In this document: positions 48,408 through 58,100 of the stretch, piece by piece | Position numbering within the stretch: the stretch's first letter is position 1 | How the letters are laid out: every line of letters starts with the position of its first letter | Origin: JAHBXL01 sp964409775 | Lineage (GTDB): Bacteria; Planctomycetota; Phycisphaerae; Phycisphaerales; UBA1924 | DNA: 64,000 nucleotides | Assembly (NCBI GenBank): GCA_964409775.1 | Contig: CAYPEI010000015.1 | Location: forward strand, 1 to 64,000 | Direction of reading: 5' to 3' | The notes under the pieces: model-generated | The model's database searches: none | The model's input: the letters and a program-made list of their open reading frames with translations, nothing else | Told to the model about the DNA's origin: nothing | Translations under genes and position numbers: made by a program

Positions 48408-49996
48408 GTCTGGCCTCCGATCGGCGTTGCCGCGACTCGCGCGGGCGACGCGGTCTCACTCTCGGGGACGAACACAATGCTGTTCGCGCCTCCAAATGGA
48501 TTGGGCGCGACAAGCGGGTTGTAAGGATCGGCGATCCACTGCGTGTCGACGACGATGCGATACTGCGATGATCCGGCGGGAATTCTCGCCACACCTTCGA
48601 GCAGACCGAGCGACGGGTGCGGCCGCAGCGGGGTCGCGACATCGGACCAGTTGTTGAACTCGCCGGCGACCCGGACACTCCGCCCGAGGGTCAGCGGCTG
48701 GCGGAAGACCACACCGCGATCGGTGACACGGACGCCGAACCAGACCGAGTCGGACGATTCCGTCGCGAGGCCTCGTTCGGTCACGTGCGAGTGCTTGACG
48801 GCTTCTGGCGGGTCGACGGGAGGCGCGACGGACCGGCTCGGACTTCCCCGGTCCGATTGCAGAGGTTCCAGTTCCTCGGTTCGGCTGTGCAGTTTTCGAG
48901 CACGGGCGACGAGATCGGCCGCACGCGTCGGCGTGAACGCACGAGGCGGATCGACCATGGCCTGCGGCTCGACGCTCACCCGCGCGGCGCTGCTCCGCGT
49001 CGGCGGCGTGGTCTCCAAGCTTGCCGGAACTGCCGCCGCGGCCAGCGGTGACTCGTCCCTGGGAGTCCGAGCCACGGCACGCTCACCGATTCCCGGAACG
49101 ATGTGCACCTCGGGGATGCGCTCCGGGCGGGCGGATGCGGGCTCATGCACGGAAGCACCGCGGCTTTCTCGGGCTTCCGGCGAGGCCTCGTCGACCTCCG
49201 CCGTCGAAGTCCGGCCCTTCCCGATCGACTGTTCCGTCAGAAACGTCGCCAGTTCGCCGTAGTCCTGCGCGCCGAACGACTCCGGCGAATACTCCACCAC
49301 CGGCTGCCCGAAACTCGCCGCTTCTCGCAGCGAGGGATCCAGCCGGATGACAATCGGCGCGACGCGACCGGGGAATCGGCGACGGAGTTCGTCGAGCAGG
49401 CCGCGGGCCAGCACACTGGCAGGGTCGTGCATCGTCGGGAGCAGGCGGTAGAACGGCTGCACCCCCAGCCGTTTGGCCACCGACTTGATGGTGCTGACCT
49501 GCTTGGCAGCGCCATGCAGAGAGAAGAAGGCGGTTTCGACGGGGATCAGGATTTCATCCGCCGCGACGAGTGCATTGAAGGTCAACATGCCGATCGCCGG
49601 GGAACAGTCGATCAGGCACACGTCGTACTGGCCGGCGAAGCGGGAGAGGGCCCTTTTCAACCGGCTCTCGGCATCGGGCTTTTGGGCAAACTCTCCCCTG
49701 GCCGCTTCGAGCGCGGCCAGCCGGACGGTGCTCGGCGCGAGGTCCAGGTTCCGGCTCACTCGCCACAGCAGGCGGTCGGAGTCGATCGGCGAGTTCTCCG
49801 GCGCGAGCATGGCGTCGCCGATGTGCTTGTCGATCCGCTGTTCCGGGATGGCAAGCCCGGCCGCGCAGTGGGCCTGCGGATCCAGGTCGACAAGCAGTGT
49901 TCGATAGCCGCGGGAGGCAAAAACACCTGAGAGGTTGATGGCGGTCGTGGTCTTGCCGCATCCGCCCTTCTGGTTGACCACCGCGATGGTGTGCAC
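48404..49996 (-). CDS. ParA-type ATPase with C-terminal CBM48-like domain
   Basis: 530 residues from a GTG with GGAG 6 bases upstream; this start gives the classic ParA N-terminus HTIAVVNQKGGCGKTTTAI. The deviant Walker A KGGCGKTT is at 10-17 with its signature Lys, Walker A' is VDLDPQ, Walker B is CLIDCSP, and IPVETAFFSLHGAAKQV matches orphan ParAs that position cargo. The ATPase ends near 255. A Pro/Ser/Arg-rich linker spans about 255-415. Residues about 418-510 resemble CBM48/AMPK-beta glycogen-binding modules: FGVRVTDRGVVFRQPL, RVAGEFNNWS and YRIVVDTQWIADPYNP. An upstream TTG at 50074 is a less likely start. No ParB gene or parS site is seen next to it. Confidence 0.8.
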   Translation of the reverse strand: MHTIAVVNQKGGCGKTTTAINLSGVFASRGYRTLLVDLDPQAHCAAGLAIPEQRIDKHIGDAMLAPENSPIDSDRLLWRVSRNLDLAPSTVRLAALEAARGEFAQKPDAESRLKRALSRFAGQYDVCLIDCSPAIGMLTFNALVAADEILIPVETAFFSLHGAAKQVSTIKSVAKRLGVQPFYRLLPTMHDPASVLARGLLDELRRRFPGRVAPIVIRLDPSLREAASFGQPVVEYSPESFGAQDYGELATFLTEQSIGKGRTSTAEVDEASPEARESRGASVHEPASARPERIPEVHIVPGIGERAVARTPRDESPLAAAAVPASLETTPPTRSSAARVSVEPQAMVDPPRAFTPTRAADLVARARKLHSRTEELEPLQSDRGSPSRSVAPPVDPPEAVKHSHVTERGLATESSDSVWFGVRVTDRGVVFRQPLTLGRSVRVAGEFNNWSDVATPLRPHPSLGLLEGVARIPAGSSQYRIVVDTQWIADPYNPLVAPNPFGGANSIVFVPESETASPARVAATPIGGQT

Positions 49997-50165
49997 GCGC
50001 AACTCCCGCTTTGCCGGGAGTTTGCGTTCCCCTCCCGCGTTTTTGAACCCCCACGCAATGGGCGGTCCCGGCAAGCCTTGCCGGTGTTATCGGCCATGAC
50101 CCCGGGTTGCGCTTGAGGAGCCGAAAGTTCAAGTTTCGGGAAGGGTCGAGGTTGGCCCGAGTGCC

Positions 50166-50221
50166 GGCTTCCGACTTGCGGACGGCGACTTCCTCCATAC
50201 GCCTTCCGACTTCTGACTTCT
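50166..50221 (+). repeat. Period-7 array E upstream of lysyl-tRNA synthetase
   Basis: Eight in-phase, strongly diverged heptamers: GGCTTCC, GACTTGC, GGACGGC, GACTTCC, TCCATAC, GCCTTCC, GACTTCT, GACTTCT. It shares the GACTTCC unit with array D. It ends 17 bases before the ATG at 50239, in a pyrimidine-rich leader that has no ribosome binding site. A small hairpin CCGAAA/TTTCGG lies just upstream at 50121-50139. Confidence 0.65.
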
Positions 50222-50238
50222 CCCTATCCTCCTCCCCC

Positions 50239-52032
50239 ATGCACTGGACAGACGAAGCGCTTCAATCCCTCGATACGTCCCGCCGGGTCATCATCAACGA
50301 CTCCAAGACCCCTTCCGGCCGGGCCCACGTCGGCGCGCTCCGCGGCGTGCTGATCCACGATGCCGCGTTCCGCACGCTGAAGGAACGAGGGGTGGATGTC
50401 CACTACCGGTTCGGCTGCGACGACTACGACCCGGTCGACGAGATCCCATTCGGCCAGGGCGAAATCTGGCGGCAGCACCTGGGCAAGCCTCTGTGCAACG
50501 CCCCGCCGCCGCCCGGTTCCTCCGCCTCCGACATGGCGGACCACTTCATCACCGAGTTCTGGTCGGTGTTCGCCGATCTCGGCGTGAAGTGCGAGTTCTA
50601 CCGCATGCGGGACATCTATCGCACCGGAAAGTTCAACGAGGCCATCGACCGCATCCTGCGCGCGGCCCCGACGGTCCGGAAGATCTACAAGGAAGTCTCC
50701 AACTCCGACCGTCCCGACAACTGGTACCCCTTCCAGACCATCTGCGAGAACTGCGGCCGCATCGGCACCACGGAGGTTACGGACTACGACGGCAAGGAAG
50801 TCACGTACGAGTGCAAGCCGAACCTCGTCGAGTGGGCACAAGGCTGCGGGCATCGCGGCAAGGTTTCCCCGTTTGACGGCCGCGGCAAGATGCCGTGGAA
50901 ACTCGAGTGGGTCGCCAAGTGGGCCACGTTCCCCGTCGCGGTGGAAGGCGCGGGGGAAGATCACAATACCAAGGGCGGCTCGCGCGATGTTGCCGCGCAC
51001 TGCCTGAAGGCGATCTACGGCCAGGAACCGCCGCTGAACATTCCGTACGGGTTCGTGCTGGTCGGGGGCGCGAAGATGTCTTCCTCACGCGGCGTCGGGG
51101 TCGCGGCCCGCGATGTCGCCAACTTCCTTCCGCCGGAGATCCTTCGGTTCCTCATGCTGCGCACACCGCCGAAGCGGCAGGCGAACTTCGAGCCGACGTA
51201 CGAGCAACTCGTGAAGGTCTTCAACGAACTCGACCGCGCCCACACCAAGACCTTCCACGACCCCAAGTTCAACGCCGACGAGAAGCGCACCTATCACCTG
51301 TGCGAAGTCGCGCCGGAGGGCGACTACTTCGCGTGCGAGTTCGGGCTGGTGCTCGCGCTGGTGCAGATGCCGCACCTGGACATCGTTGCCGAGTTCGAGA
51401 AGATCAAGGGCTCGCCTCTGACACCTCAGGAACGCCGCCACCTCGATCGGCGCATCCATGCGGCAAGGGTCTTCCTCGAAAACTATGCCACGCCCGAGGA
51501 GCGCATGTCGCTCCAGCAGTACCTGCCCGCATCCGCCGCGGAACTCTCCGTGGTGCAGCGCGGCTTCCTGCACACTCTGGCGGGCATGCTCGACGCTGCG
51601 CAGTGGAACGGCGAATCGCTGCAATCGCTCGTGTTCGATGCCGCGAGGCTCACGCCGATCGAGCAACGCCTCGCGTTCGCGGCGTTGTACCGCGTGCTCT
51701 TCGACAAGGCCGCGGGCCCGAAGGCGGGCAACCTGCTGGCCTTCCTTGACCGAGCCTGGCTGAAGAAGCGTCTGCTCGAAGTGCCGGTCGACCAGGTGGA
51801 ACTCTGGCAGGCAACCTCCGAACCCGCACAGACGATCGCCAAGTGGCTCACCGAGAACAGCGCGAGCATCGCTCAGGTGTCATCGACTGAGGCGCGGAAC
51901 CACGCCGGAGTGGGCGTGGCGGAAATCCGAGCAACGACCAAGGACGGCAAGGCCCACCTAAAGAGGGTACTTGCAAGCGAGGGAGGGTCGGCAACTGCTT
52001 TGGCTGCTCTTCGCGCTGCGGGCATCGGGTGA
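50239..52032 (+). CDS. lysS: Class I lysyl-tRNA synthetase
   Basis: 597 residues; charges tRNA-Lys with lysine. It is the class I (archaeal-type) enzyme, not the common bacterial class II form: a HIGH-like motif GRAHVGALRG at about 27-36 and KMSSS in VGGAKMSSSRG at about 278-288. A zinc-knuckle CENCG plus a later CGHRG sit in the insertion at about 170-215. KLEWVAKW and GEDHNTKGGSRD are family landmarks. The start is preceded by a pyrimidine-rich stretch and a period-7 array rather than a Shine-Dalgarno sequence. No class II lysS occurs in the window. Confidence 0.92.
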   Translation: MHWTDEALQSLDTSRRVIINDSKTPSGRAHVGALRGVLIHDAAFRTLKERGVDVHYRFGCDDYDPVDEIPFGQGEIWRQHLGKPLCNAPPPPGSSASDMADHFITEFWSVFADLGVKCEFYRMRDIYRTGKFNEAIDRILRAAPTVRKIYKEVSNSDRPDNWYPFQTICENCGRIGTTEVTDYDGKEVTYECKPNLVEWAQGCGHRGKVSPFDGRGKMPWKLEWVAKWATFPVAVEGAGEDHNTKGGSRDVAAHCLKAIYGQEPPLNIPYGFVLVGGAKMSSSRGVGVAARDVANFLPPEILRFLMLRTPPKRQANFEPTYEQLVKVFNELDRAHTKTFHDPKFNADEKRTYHLCEVAPEGDYFACEFGLVLALVQMPHLDIVAEFEKIKGSPLTPQERRHLDRRIHAARVFLENYATPEERMSLQQYLPASAAELSVVQRGFLHTLAGMLDAAQWNGESLQSLVFDAARLTPIEQRLAFAALYRVLFDKAAGPKAGNLLAFLDRAWLKKRLLEVPVDQVELWQATSEPAQTIAKWLTENSASIAQVSSTEARNHAGVGVAEIRATTKDGKAHLKRVLASEGGSATALAALRAAGIG

Positions 52033-52157
52033 TGTCACAGTCAGCGGGCGCGCCCAATCGACGCTTTGCCTGATCACGACTCTGTTGGTCGCCTAAGACG
52101 CCCTCCGGCTCCTTTTTTCTGACCATGCCGCCGATTCAACGTGCGCGTTGCGTTACG

Positions 52158-53849
52158 ATGCCGGTCATGTTGAGCAAGACTTCGTGGCGGATAGTCGCGC
52201 GCCACAACATCCAATCCAATCCTCAACTCCGGGAAAGAGCGCCGACGGGCTCGCGGGTCGCGAGCGCCGCGATCTGCGCGACCATGCTGGTGTCTGCCGG
52301 GTGCAAAGTCGGGCCCGAGTACTCCCAGTCTGATCCGGCGGTTTCTTCGGCATGGAACCCGGATGCAGCGGCGGGTCGTGTGACTGGGGAAGGAATCGTG
52401 CGGGATTGGTGGACGCAGTTCAACGATCCGACGCTGGACCGGCTGATTGAAGAGGCCCTTCGCGAGAACCTGACGCTGGAGGCCGCGGGAACCCGCGTGC
52501 TGCAGGCACGAGCGGCGCGAGGAATCAGCGCTGCGGAGTTCTTCCCACAGGTTCAGCAGATCAACGCGGGGATCGACAACAACCGCGTGAGCGAGAGTTC
52601 GGCCAACGGATCGGGCGATCGCTCCTTTGCGACCAACAACCTCACGCTCGATGCGGTGTGGGAACTGGATTTCTGGGGCAAGTTCCGCCGCGGCATCGAG
52701 TCCGCCGATGCGGCGCTGCTGGCCACCGTCGCGGACTACGACGCCGTCATGGTGTCGCTGCTGGCCGATGTCGCGTCAACCTATATCCAGATGCGGTCGT
52801 TCCAGGAGCGTTTGGCGCTGGCACGGGCCAACGTCTTGCTCCAGACCGAAACGCTGGACCTGACGAAGGCCCGCTTCAAGGCCGGCGCGGTTTCGGAGTT
52901 TGATGTCACACTCGCCCAGGCGCTGCTCTCCAACACGCAGGCCCTGGTGCCGCAGTTGGAAGACGGCCTGACCAAGTCGCGGCTGGCATTGTGCACCTTG
53001 CTCGGACGCCCCCCGTCGGACCTCGTGGACCTCGTCACGCCCACCGGGGCGGTACCCGCGCCGCCCCCCAGCATCGCCGCGGGCGTTCCGGCGGAACTGC
53101 TGCGCCGGCGCCCGGACGTGCGCGTCGCGGAGCGCCAGGCCGCGGCGGCGAGCGCGCTCATCGGCGTGGCGAAGGCCGATCTACTTCCTGCGATTTCGAT
53201 CGTCGGCAGCACCGGGTTCGGAGCAAGCAACTATGAGTTTGGTCCGTCATCGGCCTCGCTCAGCGACATCTTCTCCGCCGGTGCATTCCAAGGGTTCGTG
53301 GGACTGCGCGTCTCGATCCCGTTCCTGGACTACGGCCGGCGCGAGAACCAGGTGCGCGTGCAGGATGCGAGGTTCCAGGAAGCCGTGGCCAACTACAAAC
53401 AGGTCGTCCTGAACGCCGCGGCGGATGTCGAGGCTGGCCTTTCGACCTTCCTGAGGGCGAGCGACCAGGTTGAACGTCTGCAGAGCGCCGTCGATGCCCA
53501 GCGTCGAAGCGTGGAGATCTCCCTCATCCAGTATCGAGCCGGCGCGATCGGCGTACTCGGGGTGAACTTCACCCAGACCGATCTGGTCACACAAGAGGAG
53601 AGCCTGGCGGTCGCGCGGGCCGCACGCTCCCTGGGCGCGGTCCGGGCGTTCCGCGCACTCGGCGGCGGATGGGAGAGCCACGCGACGGGCGAGTTTGTAT
53701 CCAAGCGGACGGCCGACGAGATGCGCTCGCGGACAAACTGGGGCGACATGCTCGGGGCGGAGTATGAAGGCGGCCGCGACCTGCTGTTCGATCGTCCCAG
53801 CGCCGACGCTGTTCCCACGCCCGCCGGATCGGATCAACTGAAACCCTGA
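52158..53849 (+). CDS. RND efflux outer-membrane lipoprotein (NodT/OprM family)
   Basis: About 563 residues. The lipobox LVSAGC is at about 44-49, followed by KVGPEYSQSDPAV, the typical KVGPDY start of mature NodT-type outer membrane factors. Two TolC-like OEP repeats follow (for example DWWTQFNDPTLDRLIEEALREN, LDAVWELDFWGKFRRGIES, LTKARFKAGAVSEFDVTLAQ, VPAELLRRRPDVRVAERQAAA, SIPFLDYGRRENQVRVQDAR). It forms the outer channel of the pump encoded downstream. The start is uncertain: 52125, 52158 and 52167 all lack a good ribosome binding site. The leader has a T6 run near 52110, possibly from a weak terminator of the preceding gene. Confidence 0.88.
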   Translation: MPVMLSKTSWRIVARHNIQSNPQLRERAPTGSRVASAAICATMLVSAGCKVGPEYSQSDPAVSSAWNPDAAAGRVTGEGIVRDWWTQFNDPTLDRLIEEALRENLTLEAAGTRVLQARAARGISAAEFFPQVQQINAGIDNNRVSESSANGSGDRSFATNNLTLDAVWELDFWGKFRRGIESADAALLATVADYDAVMVSLLADVASTYIQMRSFQERLALARANVLLQTETLDLTKARFKAGAVSEFDVTLAQALLSNTQALVPQLEDGLTKSRLALCTLLGRPPSDLVDLVTPTGAVPAPPPSIAAGVPAELLRRRPDVRVAERQAAAASALIGVAKADLLPAISIVGSTGFGASNYEFGPSSASLSDIFSAGAFQGFVGLRVSIPFLDYGRRENQVRVQDARFQEAVANYKQVVLNAAADVEAGLSTFLRASDQVERLQSAVDAQRRSVEISLIQYRAGAIGVLGVNFTQTDLVTQEESLAVARAARSLGAVRAFRALGGGWESHATGEFVSKRTADEMRSRTNWGDMLGAEYEGGRDLLFDRPSADAVPTPAGSDQLKP

Positions 53850-53875
53850 ATTGTTTGCGCGCACGAGGTCTTGCC

Positions 53876-55126
53876 ATGCGGAGAAGTCGATCCATGCCCT
53901 TACCGTTCCGCACGTTCGAAGTCCGCCGCGGACTCGTATCGGCCTGCCTGCTCGCCCTTCCGCTGCTGGGCGGCTGCGAGGAGCAGAAGCCGGCTCCTCC
54001 GCCACCACCGCCGCCGGAAGTGCAGGTTGCCCCGCCGCGGATGCGCGATGTCACGGACTATCTTGAGTACACCGGGAACACCGAGGCGTTGGCGCAGGTG
54101 GACCTGCGTGCGCGGGTGCCCGGCTACCTCCAGCAGATCAACTTCACCGAGGGCAAGCCGGTGAAGAAAGGCGATCTGCTGTTTGTCATCGAGAAGGCGC
54201 CGTTTGAAGCCGCGGTTGCCCGTGCCGAAGCGGACGTGATCGCCCGCAAGGCCTCGCTCGCGGGCGCGGAGGCCGATGCTCGGCTCGCGGCGGAACTGGC
54301 AGATCAGCGCGCGGGGCCGGAGATCGACCGGATCGTGAAGGCCGCACGCCGCGATTCGGCCAAGGCCGCGGTCGCCGAGTCCGAGGCCATCCTCCAGAAC
54401 GCGAGACTGAGCCTCGGATACTGCGAGGTCTACGCACCGGTTGACGGCGTGATCTCCAAGACCTTCGTTGATGCCGGCAACCTTGTCGGGCAGGGCGAAT
54501 CAACCAAACTCGCCACGATCGTCGCCTCGCAGCCCATCTATGTGACGGTCGCGGTGAGCGAGGCGGACATGCTCAGGGCGCGGCGTGCACAGGTGGAGTA
54601 CGAGGCATCGCGCGGCGTGAAGCGACGCGAACTCGCTGAGTTCAAGGCGTTTGTCGCGCTCGCCGACGAAGCGAAGTTCAACATCGAGGGCACGCTGGAC
54701 TACGTCGATCCCGCCGTGGATCGGCAGACCGGCACGATCGGGGTGCGGATGGTGTTCAAGAACGAGGACGGCTTCCTGATCCCCGGCATGTTCGTGCGAA
54801 CGAGGATCCCGCTGGACACCACGTCGCGCCTCGTGGTGCCGCAGGTCGCGATCTCGCAGGACCAGGCCGGTTCATTCGTGCTCACGGTCGGCCCGGATGG
54901 AACCGTCGCACGGAAGACCATTCAGGTCGGCGCGACGGATGGGGAGGATCGCGTCGTGCTGAGCGGGCTCGCGACAAGCGACGTGGTCATCGTCCAGGGA
55001 ATCCAGCGGGCCCGCGTCGGAGGGAAGGTGACCGCGAAGCAGATGGCCAGCGCGGCACAGGCTGCGCCCGCGGTCGAGAAGCCCTCGCTTCGCCCGACGG
55101 CAGGCAGCAAGGAATCCAGGAAGTAG
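53876..55126 (+). CDS. RND efflux periplasmic adaptor (membrane fusion protein)
   Basis: 416 residues; GAGG is 7 bases before the ATG. Lipoprotein signal with lipobox LPLLGGC, then EEQKP and a poly-Pro stretch. The HlyD/AcrA layout is clear: TGNTEALAQVDLRARVPGYL and PVKKGDLLFVIEKAPFEAAV (lipoyl halves), an alpha-hairpin (about 105-175), GYCEVYAPVDGVISKTFVDAGNLV and RTRIPLDTTSRLVVPQVAIS in the beta-barrel. It links the HAE1 pump to the outer-membrane channel. It begins 27 bases after the channel gene. Confidence 0.92.
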   Translation: MRRSRSMPLPFRTFEVRRGLVSACLLALPLLGGCEEQKPAPPPPPPPEVQVAPPRMRDVTDYLEYTGNTEALAQVDLRARVPGYLQQINFTEGKPVKKGDLLFVIEKAPFEAAVARAEADVIARKASLAGAEADARLAAELADQRAGPEIDRIVKAARRDSAKAAVAESEAILQNARLSLGYCEVYAPVDGVISKTFVDAGNLVGQGESTKLATIVASQPIYVTVAVSEADMLRARRAQVEYEASRGVKRRELAEFKAFVALADEAKFNIEGTLDYVDPAVDRQTGTIGVRMVFKNEDGFLIPGMFVRTRIPLDTTSRLVVPQVAISQDQAGSFVLTVGPDGTVARKTIQVGATDGEDRVVLSGLATSDVVIVQGIQRARVGGKVTAKQMASAAQAAPAVEKPSLRPTAGSKESRK

Positions 55127-55182
55127 CCCGGCGCCGAGTTCCAGCGACCGATTGAACCGCCCCATCCGCTGACGGAATCCGC

Positions 55183-58100
55183 ATGTTCACACTCTTCTTC
55201 ATCCGACGGCCGATCGTCGCGTGCGTGATCTCGATCCTGCTGGTCATCGCCGGCGTGGTCTCGTACATCACGCTTCCGATCGCCCAGTACCCTGATCTCG
55301 CGCCGCCTGTCGTCAATGTCTCGGCGACCTATCCGGGCGCGAGCGCGCAGGTCGTCGCCGACGCGGTCGCCGCGCCCATCGAGCAGCAGGTGAACGGCGT
55401 GGACAACATGCTCTACTTCGAGAGCAAGTCCGCCAGCGACGGCAGTTACACGCTGGACGTGACGTTCAAGGTCGGCACCGATCCCGATTTATCGTCGGTG
55501 CTTGTCCAGAACCGGATCAGCGCGGCGATGGCCACTCTCCCGATGGAGGTGCAGCAGCAGGGCGTCACGACGAAGAAGAAGTCCACCAGCATCGTCGGGG
55601 TCATCAGCCTTGCGCCCAAGGACGAGCAGGCAGCGCGGACGTACGACGACCTGTTCCTGGCCAACTTCATGTCGATCAACCTGATCGACCAGGTGAAGCG
55701 CACCGTGGGCGTGGGCGATACATCGCTCTTCCCGTCGAAGGACTACGCCATGCGGGTGTGGTTCGATCCGGAGAAACTCACGAACCGCGGCCTGACCGTG
55801 GTCGATGTCATCAACGCGCTCAAGGAGCAGAACATCCAGGTCGCGGCGGGCCTGATCGGGCAAGCGCCCGCGCCGCAGGGACAGGCCTTCCAATACACCA
55901 TCAATACGCTCGGTCGGCTGCAGTCGCCTGCGGAGTTTGAGCAGATCATCCTCAAGAACGAGAACGGCCGCCTCGTCCGGATGCGGGATGTGGCCAGGCT
56001 TGAACTGGGCGCGAAGAGCTACGACACGATCGGCCGGGCGAAGGGGCTGCCGGGGGCGGTCCTCATCGTCTACCAGGCGCCGGGCGGGAACTCCGTCGAA
56101 ACGGCGAAAGCGCTGCGCTCGCTCGTCGGGGACTTCTCGGCCACCCTGCCCGAGGGGATCGAGTGCAAGATCACGTACGACACCTCCGAGTTTGTGCTGT
56201 CGGCCGTCGAGGAGGTCCAGCACACGCTGGTCGAGGCCGTCGTGCTGGTGCTGATCGTCGTGCTGATCTTCCTCGGCAGCATCCGCTCGTCGCTTATCCC
56301 GATCCTGGCGATCCCGGTATCGCTGATCGGCACATTCCTGTTCATGAAACTCTTCGGATTCAGCATCAACCTGCCGACGCTGTTCGGGCTGGTGCTTGCG
56401 ATCGGCATCGTCGTCGATGACGCGATCGTGGTGGTGGAAAACGTCGAGCGGGTGCTGGTGGAGAGTCACCTTCCGCCCAGGCAGGCGACCGCCAAGGCGA
56501 TGATCGAGGTGTTCGGGGCGGTCGTGGGTATCTCGCTGGTGCTGATGGCGGTGTTCGGACCGACCGCCGCGCTGCCGGGCATCTCCGGCGAGTTGTATCG
56601 CCAGTTCGCGCTCACGATCGCCGTCAGCACGTTCCTCTCCGCCCTGTGTGCGCTCACGCTCAGCCCCGCGCTCGCCGGGCTTCTGCTCAAGGCCCACGAC
56701 AAGGATCACAAGCCGAACTTCTTCAAGCGGGGCTTCGACAAGGCGTTCGACTGGATCTCAGGGATGTACGCCGCGATGATCCGGGCGCTGGTTCACCCCG
56801 CGACCATGCTCTTCTCGATCGGCGCATTCGGCGCGTGCTGCTTCGCGATCTTCTGGACGACGTCCCGGGTTCCCATGGGCTTTGTTCCGGTCGAGGACAA
56901 GGGCATCCTCTTTGTCGAACTGTGGCTGCCCGACTCTTCGAGCCAGGAGCGCGTGCTGGAGTCAATCAAGAGAGCCGAGTCAATCGTCCAGGAGGTCGAC
57001 GGGATCGAGGTCGCCACCGTGCTCGGCGGCTACTCGATGATCAACGGCAACGGCTCGAACTACGCGATCATGTTCTGCACGCTCGAGAACTGGAGCGTGC
57101 GTGTGCCCAAGGGACGCGATATCCAGACCATCACCCAGGACATGCGGCAGCGCCTTTCCGTGCTTGACGAGTGCATCTCGATCGTCTTCGGCATGCCCCC
57201 GGTCGACGGGCTGGGCACCGGATCGGGCTTTGAGATGCGTGTTCAGGACCGCGGCGCCCGCGGCCGCGAGGTCCTGGGTGAAGCCGTCATGGACCTCGCC
57301 GCGAAGGCCGCGACGGATCCGACCGTCACCGCGGTGAACAGCGGATTCCGGCTTGGCGTTCCTCAACTGTTCGCGGATGTCGACCGTGAGAAAGTGAAGA
57401 AACTGAACGTGCCGCTGCAGGATGTCTTCACGACGCTCGGTGCGTCGCTTGGCGCCCGGTACGTCAACGACTTCAATCTGTACGACCGTACGTGGAAGGT
57501 GTATGTCCAGGCCGAGGGCGATTTCCGAAACGATATCGGGGACATTGCCAAGTTGCGGGTTCGCAACATGGAGGGCAGCATGCTCCCGCTCGGTTCGGTC
57601 GCGGATGTCCGCACCGACTTCGGGCCGAACCAGGTCATGCGGTTCAACATGTACACTTCCGCCGCGCTCAACGGCGAGCCGAGCGCGGGCAAGTCGTCCG
57701 GAGAAGCCATCGCCGCGATGGAGAAACTTGCGGGTCAGACGCTGCCCGAGGGCATCGGCTATGCATGGACATCGATGGCGTTCCAGGAGAAACTGGCCTC
57801 CGGCCAGGCGGGGATCGTCTTCATCCTCGCGCTGGTCGTGGTCTACCTGATCCTGGCAGCGCTGTACGAGAACTGGTTCACGCCGCTCTCGGTCATCCTG
57901 TCGATCCCGCTGGCGGTCCTTGGCGCGATGCTCGGGCTCATGTGGCGCGGCATGGACAACAACATCTACACGCAGGTCGGCCTGGTTCTGCTGGTCGGCT
58001 TGGGCGCCAAGAACGCCATCCTCATCGTGGAGTTCGCGCGAGCCAACCGCATCGCCGGCAAGTCGATTACCGACTCGGTGGTCGAGGCGTCGCGCCAGCG

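Noticed and set aside
49996..50074. Longer ParA start at TTG 50074
   Set aside because: The extra 26 residues are unlike ParA N-termini, while GTG 49996 has GGAG at good spacing and gives the standard start.
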